64,000 nucleotides of DNA from Hemileia vastatrix (taxonomy: Eukaryota; Basidiomycota; Pucciniomycetes; Pucciniales; Zaghouaniaceae): contig JASXTE010000005.1 in NCBI GenBank assembly GCA_030280995.1, positions 1,302,001-1,366,000 of the forward strand, written 5' to 3'. Below the pieces are notes generated by a model. It saw only the letters and a list, made by a program, of their open reading frames with translations, was not told the origin of the DNA and did no database searches. This document shows positions 32,769-48,939 of this stretch, piece by piece. Made by a program: the position numbers and the translations under genes. Position 1 is the first letter of the stretch. Each line of letters starts with the position of its first letter.

Positions 32769-33690
32769 AGGATTTCCAAAGATTCATTTTTATTTCTTCA
32801 ATTTATAATTAATTAAAAGATAATCATCAACTTAAAGTAATGGGCCATTGGGCCTTTCTGCTGTATAAAGGTAGTCATTAAAATAATTAATTGATTGAAT
32901 GAGTTCACAATACAATTCCATGTCAATGTATTCTTTGGCTTTGGTCACATCTGAACTCATTGGCTGGTATTATTCTGAATTCCATTACTTTTACTTGGTT
33001 GATTATCTTTTTTGAAAGATTTATTTATTCATTGATGAAATAAAAATGAAAATTTGGAAATTGTGACCCCCTCACAGAGTAAATTTCAGAGGAGGGTATT
33101 GCCATTATTTTTCTTTATGACTTGGTAGGGGAGTGTAATGTCATTTTTTTCTTTGTGTGATTTGGTTGGAATTTTTTTTTTTCAAATGTATATACACTTA
33201 AAAGACAAAAAATCTCCCTTTGAAGATTAAAAATGCATGAAACATGCATTTACTTGCATGTTAAGCAGAAAGTGTGTACTCAAAAAACATCCAACTAAGT
33301 AGGTCTCAATCCTCATGTTGGTAAAAACAAACAAAAAATTTCAAAATAAAAATATTAACATAAATATGAGTGTGGAATATATAAAAGGTACCTCCTTCCC
33401 CCAAAAAATCATAGTAACTTTCTAGAAAAATTCAAAGATTTTATCTTGTACTTTCTAGCAACATTCTAAATCTTACCTAGTCCTTTATAGCTTCTCAATA
33501 TAACATCTCTACCATCATCATCATCTACTTCAAAAGAGAATAGTACAAAAGACTATAAGCTTACAAGGGGATACTGAATTCCTTTCACTCATTGTGAGAG
33601 GTCAAATTACTATTGTGTTAAAAACACCATAGTAAAGAGATTCACTTCAACTTGTGAGTGTTGTTAATGGTGTCATTTATGATGTGATGT
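32769..33690. other. transposon interior without a clear gene
   Basis: AT-rich, with a pyrimidine/purine mix and no supported ORF. It is probably intergenic or untranslated DNA of the Harbinger-type element. Confidence 0.4.
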
Positions 33691-33699
33691 TCTTAAGCT

Positions 33700-34281
33700 C
33701 AATCCAGATACTCAAGGCCAATTTACATCTCCTACATACTGGTCTAATGAGGCAGAAAGAAAGATACTGTAAGATAACTTCCAGTTTTATCTATCATTGA
33801 TATTGTTTGGATTGATATGTATAAAGTCTGCTAGGCCATTAGATAAAACTACTCATACTGAACAAATGGTTATTGATGATGATGATAATTTGACAGAAGA
33901 ACATAGTCAAAGAAAAAAGATAATGATAGATATTCCAAGTGATTCTAAGGTATTCTTTTGAAATATAAAACATATGTCTGATGAATCAAACTTAATTAAG
34001 TAAAAAACGGTCACTAATTCATAGTAAAGATTCAGAGGATGAAGATAGTATTTGGAACCAGAGATTGGGATATGAGGATACTAAGCAAGAAGAGGCTATC
34101 ATGGAGGTAATTGATAAGAAGTTTGAAGGATTAAAAGAAGGAGTAGGTAAACATTTATTAGAAATTAGTAAGCTAGTAAGTGAAAAACATATAGAAAGGT
34201 TTAATACTTTATGAAAAAATATACAAGATATTTTAAAGCACTTTCATAATGATATCAAAGAAGAAATAAATAAAGAACTTT
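33700..34281 (+). pseudogene. decayed charged, helix-rich ORF in the Harbinger-type element
   Basis: Coding-like pieces: NPDTQGQFTSPTYWSNEAER, EEHSQRKKIMIDIPSDSK, then (after a possible intron, donor GTATTC near 33950) KDSEDEDSIWNQRLGYEDTK and VIDKKFEGLKEGVGKHLLEI, running to KEEINKEL. Stops occur at about 33769 and 34213. It converges on the nuclease gene. I do not recognise the family; the charged repeats suggest coiled coil. Confidence 0.4.
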
Positions 34282-34296
34282 AGTACTAGTACATAA

Positions 34297-35575
34297 TCAA
34301 TCTGTGTTTGCAAAGTGAGCAAGAGTGATAGGGAGAATTTCAGCACACATTCCACCAGGTTGGGATGAAGAACTGTAGGATGATTCAATAGTTGGGGGTG
34401 GTTCAGGAATTTAATCTTCATAAAGATTGTTCCATTCATCCTTTAAGTGTGCAAGGAAATTATGTAGTATCAAGTATGAAATGATCCAATTAATCATAAC
34501 ATTCATTTCTTTCTGGTTACAAAGAGGACTTCTTATTTCCTTGAGTGAAGCAAATCTACCTTTCAAAATTCCAATTTTATGTTCAATCCTTACTTGGGAG
34601 TTGGAAAGATGAGTGTTGAATTGTGATTTTTCACTATTTTTATCACCAGCCCCACAAAATTCTGGGATCACATATGTACCACTTGTGTAAGCAGAGTTGG
34701 CAAGAAGATATTGATGTTCATCAAAGTAATTCTCAGGGTTTTGAGAAATCATCATTTTTTAAAAAACTGAAGAGTCATTGCAAGCACCAGGAAGGCCAGC
34801 ATGAAATGCAATAAACTTCTTATTTATATTGCAAACCAATTGGAGAGCAATAGAATACCTGAAAAAAAGAAAAAAGTAAGAGAGGATTAGTATTATATGT
34901 AAGAATATGTAAGATATAGATAAGCACTGACCTCTTCTTCCAATCAAAATAATTATTTCCATCCTTTGCAGGATTTTGGCTCAAATGAATGGTTGTGCCA
35001 TCAACAAAACCAATACATCCAGGGAATCCTTCATTTTGCATGACCTGTGAGTTTTCCAGTCTAACCTCCTTAGTGGGCCATGTGGGGAATTGTGATTGAA
35101 GTGAATAGATGGCTTTGATGGTTCTCTTGGTGTATAAATCTACTTTTCCATGACTTGTACTGAAGAGGTTCTCAAGATGAGTTATGGCAGCACTGTTCCC
35201 ATTTGAACCAAATCAGAAAAGTGCCACAGAGATTTGAATTGCAGGGTCCCTCTGGGGGCAATGAGAATTGTTGTGGTAAATTGAATGATTATGAATCAAA
35301 TCATGTAGGTATTTTAAACCATGATAAGTAGTTTGGAAAATTTTCTGAAAACTGGGTTCAGGTATTTCAGAAAGTGTGTGAAGTGTATATTGTGGTTGAT
35401 AGCAAATGGATGGGGTTCACAAAGTAAGGTAGTGGTTCTCTAACAGGTGACTCATATATAAAAAAAAAAAAAAAAAATCAAACTCAGCATCAGAATCTGG
35501 ATCAGACTCAACCAAAAGATCAAGGGCTAGAGCATCAGTAGTTGTTTGAAGCTGTTGACAAAGTGAAGGAGCCAT
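34297..35575 (-). pseudogene. HARBI1-type DDE nuclease (PIF/Harbinger transposase), decayed
   Basis: Minus strand from ATG at 35573-35575 (MAPSLCQQLQTTTDALALDL). Recognisable core: GNSAAITHLENLFSTSHG, GFPGCIGFVDGTTIHLSQ (first Asp), then after a short intron (about 34861-34932) SIALQLVCNINKKF, GLPGACNDSSVF (second Asp), YLLANSAYTSGTYVIPEFCG, QVRIEHKIGILKGRF (Glu) and MINWIISYLILHNFL. This is the plant-transposase-like DDE superfamily endonuclease of PIF/Harbinger elements. Stops: TGA near 35212, TAA directly after SSVF near 34760, TAA at 34411, plus a T-run in the N-terminal part. All three catalytic residues survive, but the gene cannot make full-length protein. Confidence 0.8.
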
Positions 35576-35949
35576 GTTAGTATTTGGAAGAAAAAAATAA
35601 GAGTGAGAGTAATCAAGGGTGGGATGAATTAAGTGTTAGACTATGATATTAGGGTGCTTTAAGACTTGATACACCATGTACTGTGTGTGGATAAATAAGC
35701 TCATAAGGATTAGGTGAAGAGAAATTTTAAGGTATGGGCATGTGTGTACCTAATGCTGACTAATCAAGTTAAGGGGAAGAAGTGCTTGAGGGGCTTGGAT
35801 GTACCCAACAGATGGCGTGTGTAGGGAAAAGCATGCTGTTGAAGTATATTAGTTAATGGGGTATGTAATTCGAATTAAAATGACTTACTTGGTACCTTTT
35901 TTGAGGCTTGCTTGAATGGTGTATATGGTAATGTTTAACACCCCCTATT

Positions 35950-36620
35950 AACTATGATATTTTTTAATTTTTTTTTATTTCATACTATCTCACCCAACAT
36001 AGGGTCATGAAGGAAAAGTAGTCAATATAGTAAATACAGCTGATGAGACGAGATATTGAGAATACAGAAAACTAATGGCAATTAAAGTGAAGAAACTAAG
36101 GACTAGGCTAAATAGAGAGAGGCAAGTTGTTAGGGAGTCTTTCAGTGTTAAATATGATATTATGAGAATCTCTAGCTAAGACTTTAAATAGATTTTTCTG
36201 AAAAGTTTCAACATCATTTAAATCATGATGAAGAGAAGTTAACCAAATATTTGAAAAGGGATGAGGATATATTACCAGGGACTGTACATAGATACATCAT
36301 CCCACACCACCTACAAGACTATACTAAACAAAACTGAAATAAAAATAAAAACTTACAACCTCCTCACTCCTTTCAAATCACAAAATATGACTCCTCCTTA
36401 ATCCATCTACACCTCCATCTAAACCTCTACTCATCTATTTATCTAGAGTAAGCTAGTAATTATCTTCATCTTTACACTATGCTTCCTCTATAATAATCAT
36501 TCTACAACCAATACAATATATAGCTAGTATAATTTTTCCTCATTTAAAATTTTAACGAATGCAACTTGTACATATTAGAGCGGATGTGGAAACTCTAATC
36601 ACCTCACTCTAAGTTCAAAT

Positions 36621-36681
<61 letters not shown>

Positions 36682-37073
36682 GAACATGCGTATATGAATG
36701 TTAGAATGGATTCAAGAAATCTCTCCTAGAGCTATCAAATCTGTTTTTATTCAATCAAAAATGGCTGAAATAATATATTGCCAGATATAAATGTAGTATT
36801 AAAAGTTTGATGAAACAAACAAAATGAAAGGGGAGAAAATGGCAATGGTTTAAAGCCAGTTTTGTCAGGTGTTGTTGGCTTATACTGATTTATCCCTCCA
36901 TCAGGCAAAGTTCATTTATATGTGTTTGGATTCCTCACAATAATAAAGAACAAAGATGCAGGAAGCCGGAAAGATATGTGATTTAAAGCAAAAAAAAAAA
37001 AAAAAAATGTAACATCAGAAAAAAAGAAAAGAAAAGAAAAAAGGTGCAAGGAATCAAGTCGACCCAGGTTTAG
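35950..37073. other. intergenic region downstream of the deubiquitinase gene
   Basis: No supported gene. It contains the presumed 3' untranslated region of the gene ending at 37074 and purine-rich runs near 36990-37045. Confidence 0.5.
36620..36680. repeat. (CA)n(TA)n microsatellite
   Basis: CA dinucleotide run passing into a long TA run. Confidence 0.95.
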
Positions 37074-42071
<4,998 letters not shown>

Positions 42072-43259
42072 GAAGATGACGATGAGCGATTAAATTGAGG
42101 ATCGATGGACGGTCAAGAAGCCAATGAGGGATCGGTCAAGAGCGATTGGATGACGATGCGCCGGCGACTTGAATGCACATAAACGCCAGTGTCCATTAAG
42201 TCCCCCCTCCTATCCCCCTGCCTATCTTAGGCACTTAAGCTCTCAGCCGATCACGTGTCTCCCAACTCTGATCCTCTCCACAGCCCCGACATCTCCACTC
42301 CGATAAGTGCTTGGCCGCAGTTCTCGTGCTTTGAAACTTCATTCATCCTCACCCCCAAGCCCTGTATGTATTTAAGTAGTTGGCATCCCCTCAAAGTATG
42401 TGCATACTCTTCAAATATAAATATCCATCGAAATTATATACTACTCATTCTTGCCCAGCAAAGTTCAATCAATCAATCTTATTTATTTATTTCTTGACTC
42501 TTTCCTAAAGTGATCTGCTAAACTAAACTTTGTTTGATTATAAATTGGATCATGTTCCTAACTAATCAATCCTAAGTGAATCTAATCCCGTTGACCGAGT
42601 TAGTTGCTCAAAACACCGCAAACGCTGGTGCTGACCCTTCATGAGCATTGACGACGATTTGCTCAATCCGTCACTCGAACTGGCTGGCCTGTCAGTCGAG
42701 ATGTCTTTCGTTTTTCTCCAAGAGACATCTTATGAGACAGCTCATTCAATCAATTAAAAACTGATCCAATAACCAGCTATCTCCCATCAACATGTTACAA
42801 ACGAAAAATGTGATGACAGCTTGCGCAACAGGTCAACCGTTCGACTTCACTGGGATGATAATCTGGGATGCTATCTAAAGTGTCTTGATAGCTCACAGGA
42901 ACCCTTTGCGACATGTCTTGCACATCCCAAGATGTTGTTTTGCATGTACCACCCAATCTAAGTGAATTATCTAGCACTCACTCCTGGTGCTAGTTGACAA
43001 TTCCAGCTAAACCTGTAAAGCTTGCGGTTTTCTTGCCACGTCTTCCTTGCCAAAAGCGACCTAAACTATTGTTTTTGGCGGGGGATTGGCAAGCATTTTT
43101 TTTTTAAAAAAAAAAAATCCAATATTTGTAATACACACTTTTTGTAACTTATGATCCAGAAAACTCACATTAACAAGACCTTAACCATAGGAATGGCCTA
43201 CACTCATAGCATTGATTTATCAAAAAAAAAAAAATTGGAAAAAAAAATTCTTGGAGGGG
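42072..43259. other. upstream region of the deubiquitinase gene, no recognised gene
   Basis: CpG content is normal, like the gene itself, until about 43080, where A/T-runs begin. Short ORFs (plus 42255-42497, minus 42795-42977) show no recognisable protein feature. It should contain the promoter, which I cannot place. Confidence 0.45.
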
Positions 43260-44279
43260 GGGTCACCAACAGGTGGAACCACCATGGGCATCAACACATG
43301 TTTTCATTCGGGATGGCATAGGATTGATGAGGTTCTCGAGTTCTTTCTGAGGGAAGTTATCCCAAGCAAGTTTAATTGTTTCTTGCATCTCGGAAGCTGT
43401 CTTTGGCTGATAATATTTCTGGAGACTTGACTTCATTGATTTCCAGACATTCTCAATTGGGCTCAAGTCAGGATATTGAGCTGGCCACTCAATCTTCTGA
43501 GGGCTAATTACTTCATAGAATTGTTCAACAAGTTTTGAGGTGTGGACAGGAGCATTGTTCTTTATCAACTGAAAATGATTATGCAGGTCAACTTTTGTAA
43601 GCCAAAGTATACATTTTCAATAAAAATTTTGAATGACCATTGGCCTGAAGAGAGAAAAACAAAAGGTGACTGAGTAGTATTGAAGAATGCACCCCAAATC
43701 ATGACTGAGGTGCAACCACTCTTGAAGGTTGGTTGGATGCATTCCTTCTTGAACTTCTCATCTTTCTGTCGCCAAACTGTAACTTGACTGCTTGATTTAC
43801 CAACTTCAAAACTTGATTCATCTGTCCAAATGATGCAACTCCAATCAGTAATAGTCCAATCTAAGTGTTGACAAGCAAATTTAAGACTTTCCCTCCTCAT
43901 GAAAGACTGTGAGGAAAGGTTTTTTGCTGACCACATGTTTGGTGAATCCTTGTTCATGTGCATGGCAGCAAACAGTTCTTGAAGACAACTTGATGGTTAG
44001 TGTATATGTTACTTCATTCAATGTGCTTCTGCATGCACCAGATACTCTATGGTAAATCTCTTGCAAGTCCCTAGCATTTATTTTACCAGGATGACCAGAC
44101 TTGGGCAAATTTTCAAGTTTTCCACTATCATGAAATTTTGTGATAATTTGGCAAACAGTTGTGCCAGGAACCTGGAAATATGCAGAAATCTGGGTTGCAG
44201 TGGCATCCCCAAGTGCCATGCCTGTGATCAGGCCTCTTTTGTCAAGAGTCAACTGCTTCTTGGGAATGTGAGAGACCAT
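43260..44279 (-). pseudogene. Tc1/mariner-like transposase, frameshifted
   Basis: Starts ATGGTCTCTC at 44279. N-terminal HTH region (KRGLITGMALGDATATQIS, then TTVCQIITKFHDSGK). Catalytic part: IIWTDESSFEVG (first Asp), KNNAPVHTS (second position, where Tc1 proteins have DNAP; here Asn) and AQYPDLSPIENVWKSMK (last Glu, DD34E spacing type). Frame changes near 43900 and 43565 break it. The 5' end lies only six bases from the chromovirus LTR and the terminal repeats are not recognisable, so the element is truncated. The Asn at the second metal-binding position would also abolish activity. Confidence 0.8.
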
Positions 44280-44285
44280 GATATA

Positions 44286-45461
44286 TGTCAGTGTATCTAG
44301 TATTTAAGTATGATATAATAGTATTTATTTATGGTCCTACTACTTATTAATAAATGATTTAGTGATTAAACCTCAGGGGAAGACTAATAAAATAGTCATT
44401 CTCAAATGAAACTCACAATGCTTGGATTTAAATGCGTGCTAGTGGTGGAAAATAGATGAATATAATATAGTTATAGCTTATATAAAGATAGTATCAAGTT
44501 ATAATTGCTTTAAAATATATCTTTGAATAATAATAATTGTGTTATAATGTTTGTTTGAATTGTAGTAAGTGAATGATGTCTAATAACCATCAAAATCCTC
44601 CCTTACTTATACCAAAATCCACTGGAGTGCACAGACCTTCAATCCAGATGATGTCACTGCTATCCCTGGCAATTACAGCACTTTGAGGGCCCATCACCTC
44701 CCCATGGCATCTACTTCAAGTAGATTCAACACCCAGACCTCCAGTTAGGACCCTCCATCACAATTAATGATAACACAGACCCATACCATAAATAGAAAAT
44801 CTAGATAAAAGCAGATACCATAAAGAAACAGGTAAAATAACTCATCCAAAGAGAATATAATGAAACACAAAGCATATAAAGGAAACAAATGAAATGTCCA
44901 AGCCCCCAATAACATCCCCAAGCATCCATATTAACCCAGCAATGTCCTCCCAACCCATAAATCTGTGAATATCCATCCAAGAAAGCAGATTAAGTTGTCC
45001 AGACTGAGTGCATGCGCCTGAAATAGATGTTTATGCTTCTGTAGGCATTGTGAGTCCACTGGATACGTCCATATGACTTAAAATAAGCAGAAAAACAAAG
45101 GTTATAGGCTATTAAGAGGCTAAAACCCACTTATATACCTAAATATACATAATATACTGCATATTTCACTGAATATGAGATTTATGTATACATATAAGCT
45201 TATGTATGTCAATAATTACTTCATATCACTTAAGATAAGTATATTATGACTCCATTAACACCTTAATAAGTATTATTAGGCTATGGATAAGCTATTTAAA
45301 CTATTATAATTTGTATAATAGAGTAATAATTATATATATATGTAATATAATCATATATATTATTGTTTTGACCTTATTTTTAAGATATAAGCTTAATTTA
45401 CTTAAGGTTATCTTATTTTAAGTATAAGAAATACTCAGTCCTAGGGATATCTAGGCTGACA
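44286..45461 (-). repeat. 3' LTR of chromovirus copy A
   Basis: 1176 bp, ends TGTCAG/CTGACA, nearly identical to the 5' LTR apart from the MITE. Confidence 0.92.
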
Positions 45462-45474
45462 CTCCCTCACCCAA
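45462..45474 (-). other. polypurine tract of chromovirus copy A
   Basis: Minus-strand TGGGTGAGGGAG directly before the 3' LTR; the corresponding tract of copy B is at 58385-58396. Confidence 0.7.
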
Positions 45475-45575
45475 AAAAAAAAAATAAAAAAAATGTTAAG
45501 ACATTTTAATTAAAAGTGAGGAGTGAATAGAAATTTTTTTAAATTTTCTATAATACATATACTGAATAAACAGTA

Positions 45576-46892
45576 TTATTTTGATTTAAATTTTTTCAAG
45601 AGATTTTTAAGATCAGAGATTTCATTTTCTGGAATCCACTGGTCATATTCACTTGATTTATTTTTAAATCTTAATAGATACTCAACTCCCTTTTCTTTTG
45701 TAAGGTGTCTCTTTTTAAGTATCTTTTCACTTTCTGCCTTTTCAACTATTTCTTCAGGTTGCTGTTTATGCCTTCCTGATCTTCTTGGAAATAGAGCAGT
45801 ATCATTAGAATGGTATGGTTTTATAAGAGAAATAGGAAATACTGGATGTTTTCTATCATATGGTGCATATAGAATAACCTCAACAGCATTATTACCAACC
45901 ATCATTTTAACTACAAATGGTCCAATGAATGGATCCTTCAATTTAACATTACCATTTAAATTGAAATGTAGTGTAGAAATAAGGACTTCATCACCCTCTT
46001 TGAACATTTGTTCTTTATGGGCTTTATCCCATCTTTTCTTTTCATACTCAAACGCCTTATTTATACATTCTTGAGCATGTTTTCTGCATAATTCTTGCAT
46101 CTGAAGAAAAGATTTAGTACCTGGATGGATATCCAATCTGGGTAATTTATTAAGAGTTTTAGCAGGGGTATTAGGTACATAACCCAACCATAACTCAAAT
46201 GGCTTTTTGCCAGTGACAGAATGTACTGTACTATTGTATGAAAAATCTAAACCTGGTATAAGGGTTACCCAATCATGCGTGAACTTGTCATTGTCTTTGA
46301 AGTTAAGACCAAAAGCACAATATCTTCTTATCATATCTTCTAAATTTTGTATCATTCTTTCTGCTAGCCCATCAGTTTGTGGATGGTGTGCTGTAGAAAG
46401 TTTTAATTGACACCCTGAAACATCCATAAGTGATGTCCAGAACTCAGAAGTAAATTTAGGATCTCTGTCAGAAACTATTACTTTGGGGAAACCTGCTAAA
46501 TTCAACATTTGTGTCCACCATAAAAAAGCTAAGTCCTTTGCAGAAACCTATTTGTGGGTAGGAATAAATTTACACATCTTTGTAAATCTATCTACAATTA
46601 CCCAGCAGGAGTTATAACTCTTATGCTCTGCTATTGGCAAACCTGTTACAAAGTCCATGTTAATTATTTCCCATGGAGCTTTTGGTTGCTCAATTTTTTG
46701 TAATAAACCAGCTCTTTTGCCTGTTAATCTTTTAGATTTTTGACAAGAATCACATGTCTCAACATATTTTTGAACATCCTCAGACATGTTAATCCACCAA
46801 GCTGTGTTTTTTACTCTGGTTAATGTTTTATGGTAGTCAAAATGACCTGCCAATATATCATCATGACATATACTTAACATTAACTCCTTCAT
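45576..46892 (-). pseudogene. chromovirus A integrase and chromodomain
   Basis: Zinc-binding region (CHDDILAGHFDYHKTL, then CDSCQKSKRLTGK), core residues in NMDFVTGLP, VSDRDPKFTSEFW and HPQTDGLAERM, and a C-terminal chromodomain (EYLLRFKNKSSEYDQWIPEN). The chromodomain is thought to direct integration to marked chromatin in chromoviruses. One stop separates 46892-46548 from 46508-45576 (TAG after TKMCKFIPTHK-type sequence). Confidence 0.88.
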
Positions 46893-46982
46893 TGAAGGGG
46901 AAATTACGATTACATTACTTAATTTTTTCCTGTAATATATAAAACCATCCTCAATGGAAAATTTTCCTTTTTCTAATGCCTC

Positions 46983-48872
46983 TTAATACTTATTTGGTAA
47001 TGTTTTTATTAAAACATTCATTGAAGCATTAGATGGATCATTTAATATTGTAGTGAGTTTACTCAAGTCAGGATCTGAAGCATACATATCAAGAATTGAT
47101 TGCATAAATTCATCCTCAAGATCTACAATATAAATGCCATAAATGTTAATAATCTCTGATTCAGGAACATAAGCAGGATTATCATCATTATTAGGCATAG
47201 GTATTCCAGATAACAGATCTACATTAGAGTGTAAGGTTCCTGCTCTATGTGTAATAGTCATCCGTCCTCTGTATTCTTGTACAGCTAATTGCCATCTAAA
47301 CATGTGTCTATTAGGAGTTTTCATGTTTAAGAGTGACTTAACTGCACTACAGTCAGTTATTAACTCAAATTTTTGGTCTTCAAGGTAATAATGTAGCTTC
47401 TCAAGAGCCCATACTACTGCCAAACATTCAAGTTGAGTAGCACCATATTTCAATTCACTACTTCTTAGAGTATGTGAAATATAGCAAATTACTACTTCTG
47501 ACATTTTTCCTTCAATAAGTTGTTTTTAATGCAAAGCGGCACCCAGACCAATAAAACTTGCATCTGTATATAATACAAAAGGCAATTGGAAATCTGGTAA
47601 TCCCAAGATAGGAGCTGTCATTAAACATTCTTTCAACTTATCAAAAGCCTGTTGTCTTTCATTATTCCAAATGAAAGCTTCTGATTTCTTTATCAGTGTG
47701 GTCAATGGTGCAGCAATTAATTGGTAGTTTTTTATATATTGTCTATAATAACCACACATACCAAGAAAAGATTGTACATCCTTTACATTTTGAGGAATGC
47801 CAATATTCTTTATTGCAGCCACTTTATTATGGTCTACACATATTTGTAAGCCAGATACAATATGACCAAGCACTTTTAAAGATTCAAACCCAAATTTACA
47901 TTTTTTCAATGCAAGGGTCATTTTTATTTCATCCATTTTTTGAAATACCTTCTTTAAATGGATTAAGTGTTCATCATAAGTCTTAGAGAACACTATGATG
48001 TCATCAATGTATACCATTAACCATCCCTCAATCATTTCATTATGGAATGTTATATCCATTAACCTCTGAAATACTGATGGAGCATTTTTTGGTCCAAATG
48101 GCATCCTGACATATTTATAAATTCCCATGTGTGCTGTTATCAACAAAAATTTCTGTGAATTCTTTTCAACAGGAATTTGATGGTACCCTTTATTTCCATC
48201 TAGGCAACTTATATACTTAGCACCTTTAAGGGTAGCATGTATAAAGGCAATCCTTGGCAAGGGATAAATATCATCTACTGTAAATGTATTTAATGCTCTA
48301 TAATCACTGCACCGTCTTGCTTTATCTTGTTCATAAGAAATTAGCACTGGTGATATTGCACAATATTTTGGTGTAGTTTCAACCTTTTCAAGAATGTTAA
48401 TTTTTAATAACATCTTAATATTATCCTCTATGTCTTTCCTCTTCATTGGTGAAGCAGGGCATGGTTTCTTTTTAAGACTAGCAGGAATATTATCCATATC
48501 ACAGGTTAAACTAATCTTCATTTCATGATATTTTTCAAGGCCAAGTTCATTTATACCATGTGCAAAAGCCATTGGAAATGCTTTGATTAAGTCCAAAATA
48601 TTATTTTTCTCAGCTTTACTTATCTGAGTGCCAAATGATGCTTTTGAAATTTCTGTTTCCAGAAGTTCCATCTCATTGGATTCTCTTCCTTTGCACGGAA
48701 TATTTGTTACTGACTCAATGTGTAAGACTGTGTTAAAAGAATTTATTTTAAATTTCCTTTTACCATTCATGCCAATTGTAAAATTGTTATTAGCAGGGTC
48801 TAATTTCACACCAAACTTAGTCAGAATATCATTTCCAATGATAAAACAGTTACTACAGTTAGTATTATCCAT
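46983..48872 (-). pseudogene. chromovirus A reverse transcriptase and RNase H
   Basis: RT with SDYRALN, MPFGPKNAPSVFQRLMD and intact catalytic YIDD (VYIDDIIVFSKT). RNase H starts LYTDASFIGLGAAL and continues after a stop near 47525 as SEVVICYISHTLRSSELKYG and TDCSAVKSLL. It is joined in the same frame to gag-protease upstream and integrase downstream in copy B, so the breaks here are lesions. Confidence 0.88.
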
Positions 48873-48939
48873 TACTACAAAGTCACAAGATAGTCTTACA
48901 TAACCATGTTGGTGTTTAAAGAAAACAGCAGCTTTGTAA

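Larger units (their letters stand above)
28630..35946. mobile_element. PIF/Harbinger-like transposon with TET/JBP-like cargo, 7.3 kb
   Basis: Terminal inverted repeats AGGGGGTGTCAAAAATTACC (28630) and the inverted AGGGGGTGTTAAACATTACC (35946 inward) match at about 27 of 31 bases when flanking bases are included. Three-base ATT flanks both ends (28627-28629, 35947-35949), though the AT-rich context makes this weak; Harbinger elements usually duplicate TWA. The interior carries a Myb/SANT-like ORF, an oxygenase-like gene, a charged ORF (all plus) and a HARBI1-type nuclease (minus), every one with stops. CpG is nearly absent. A CACTA-type MITE is nested at 32063-32323. Confidence 0.75.
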
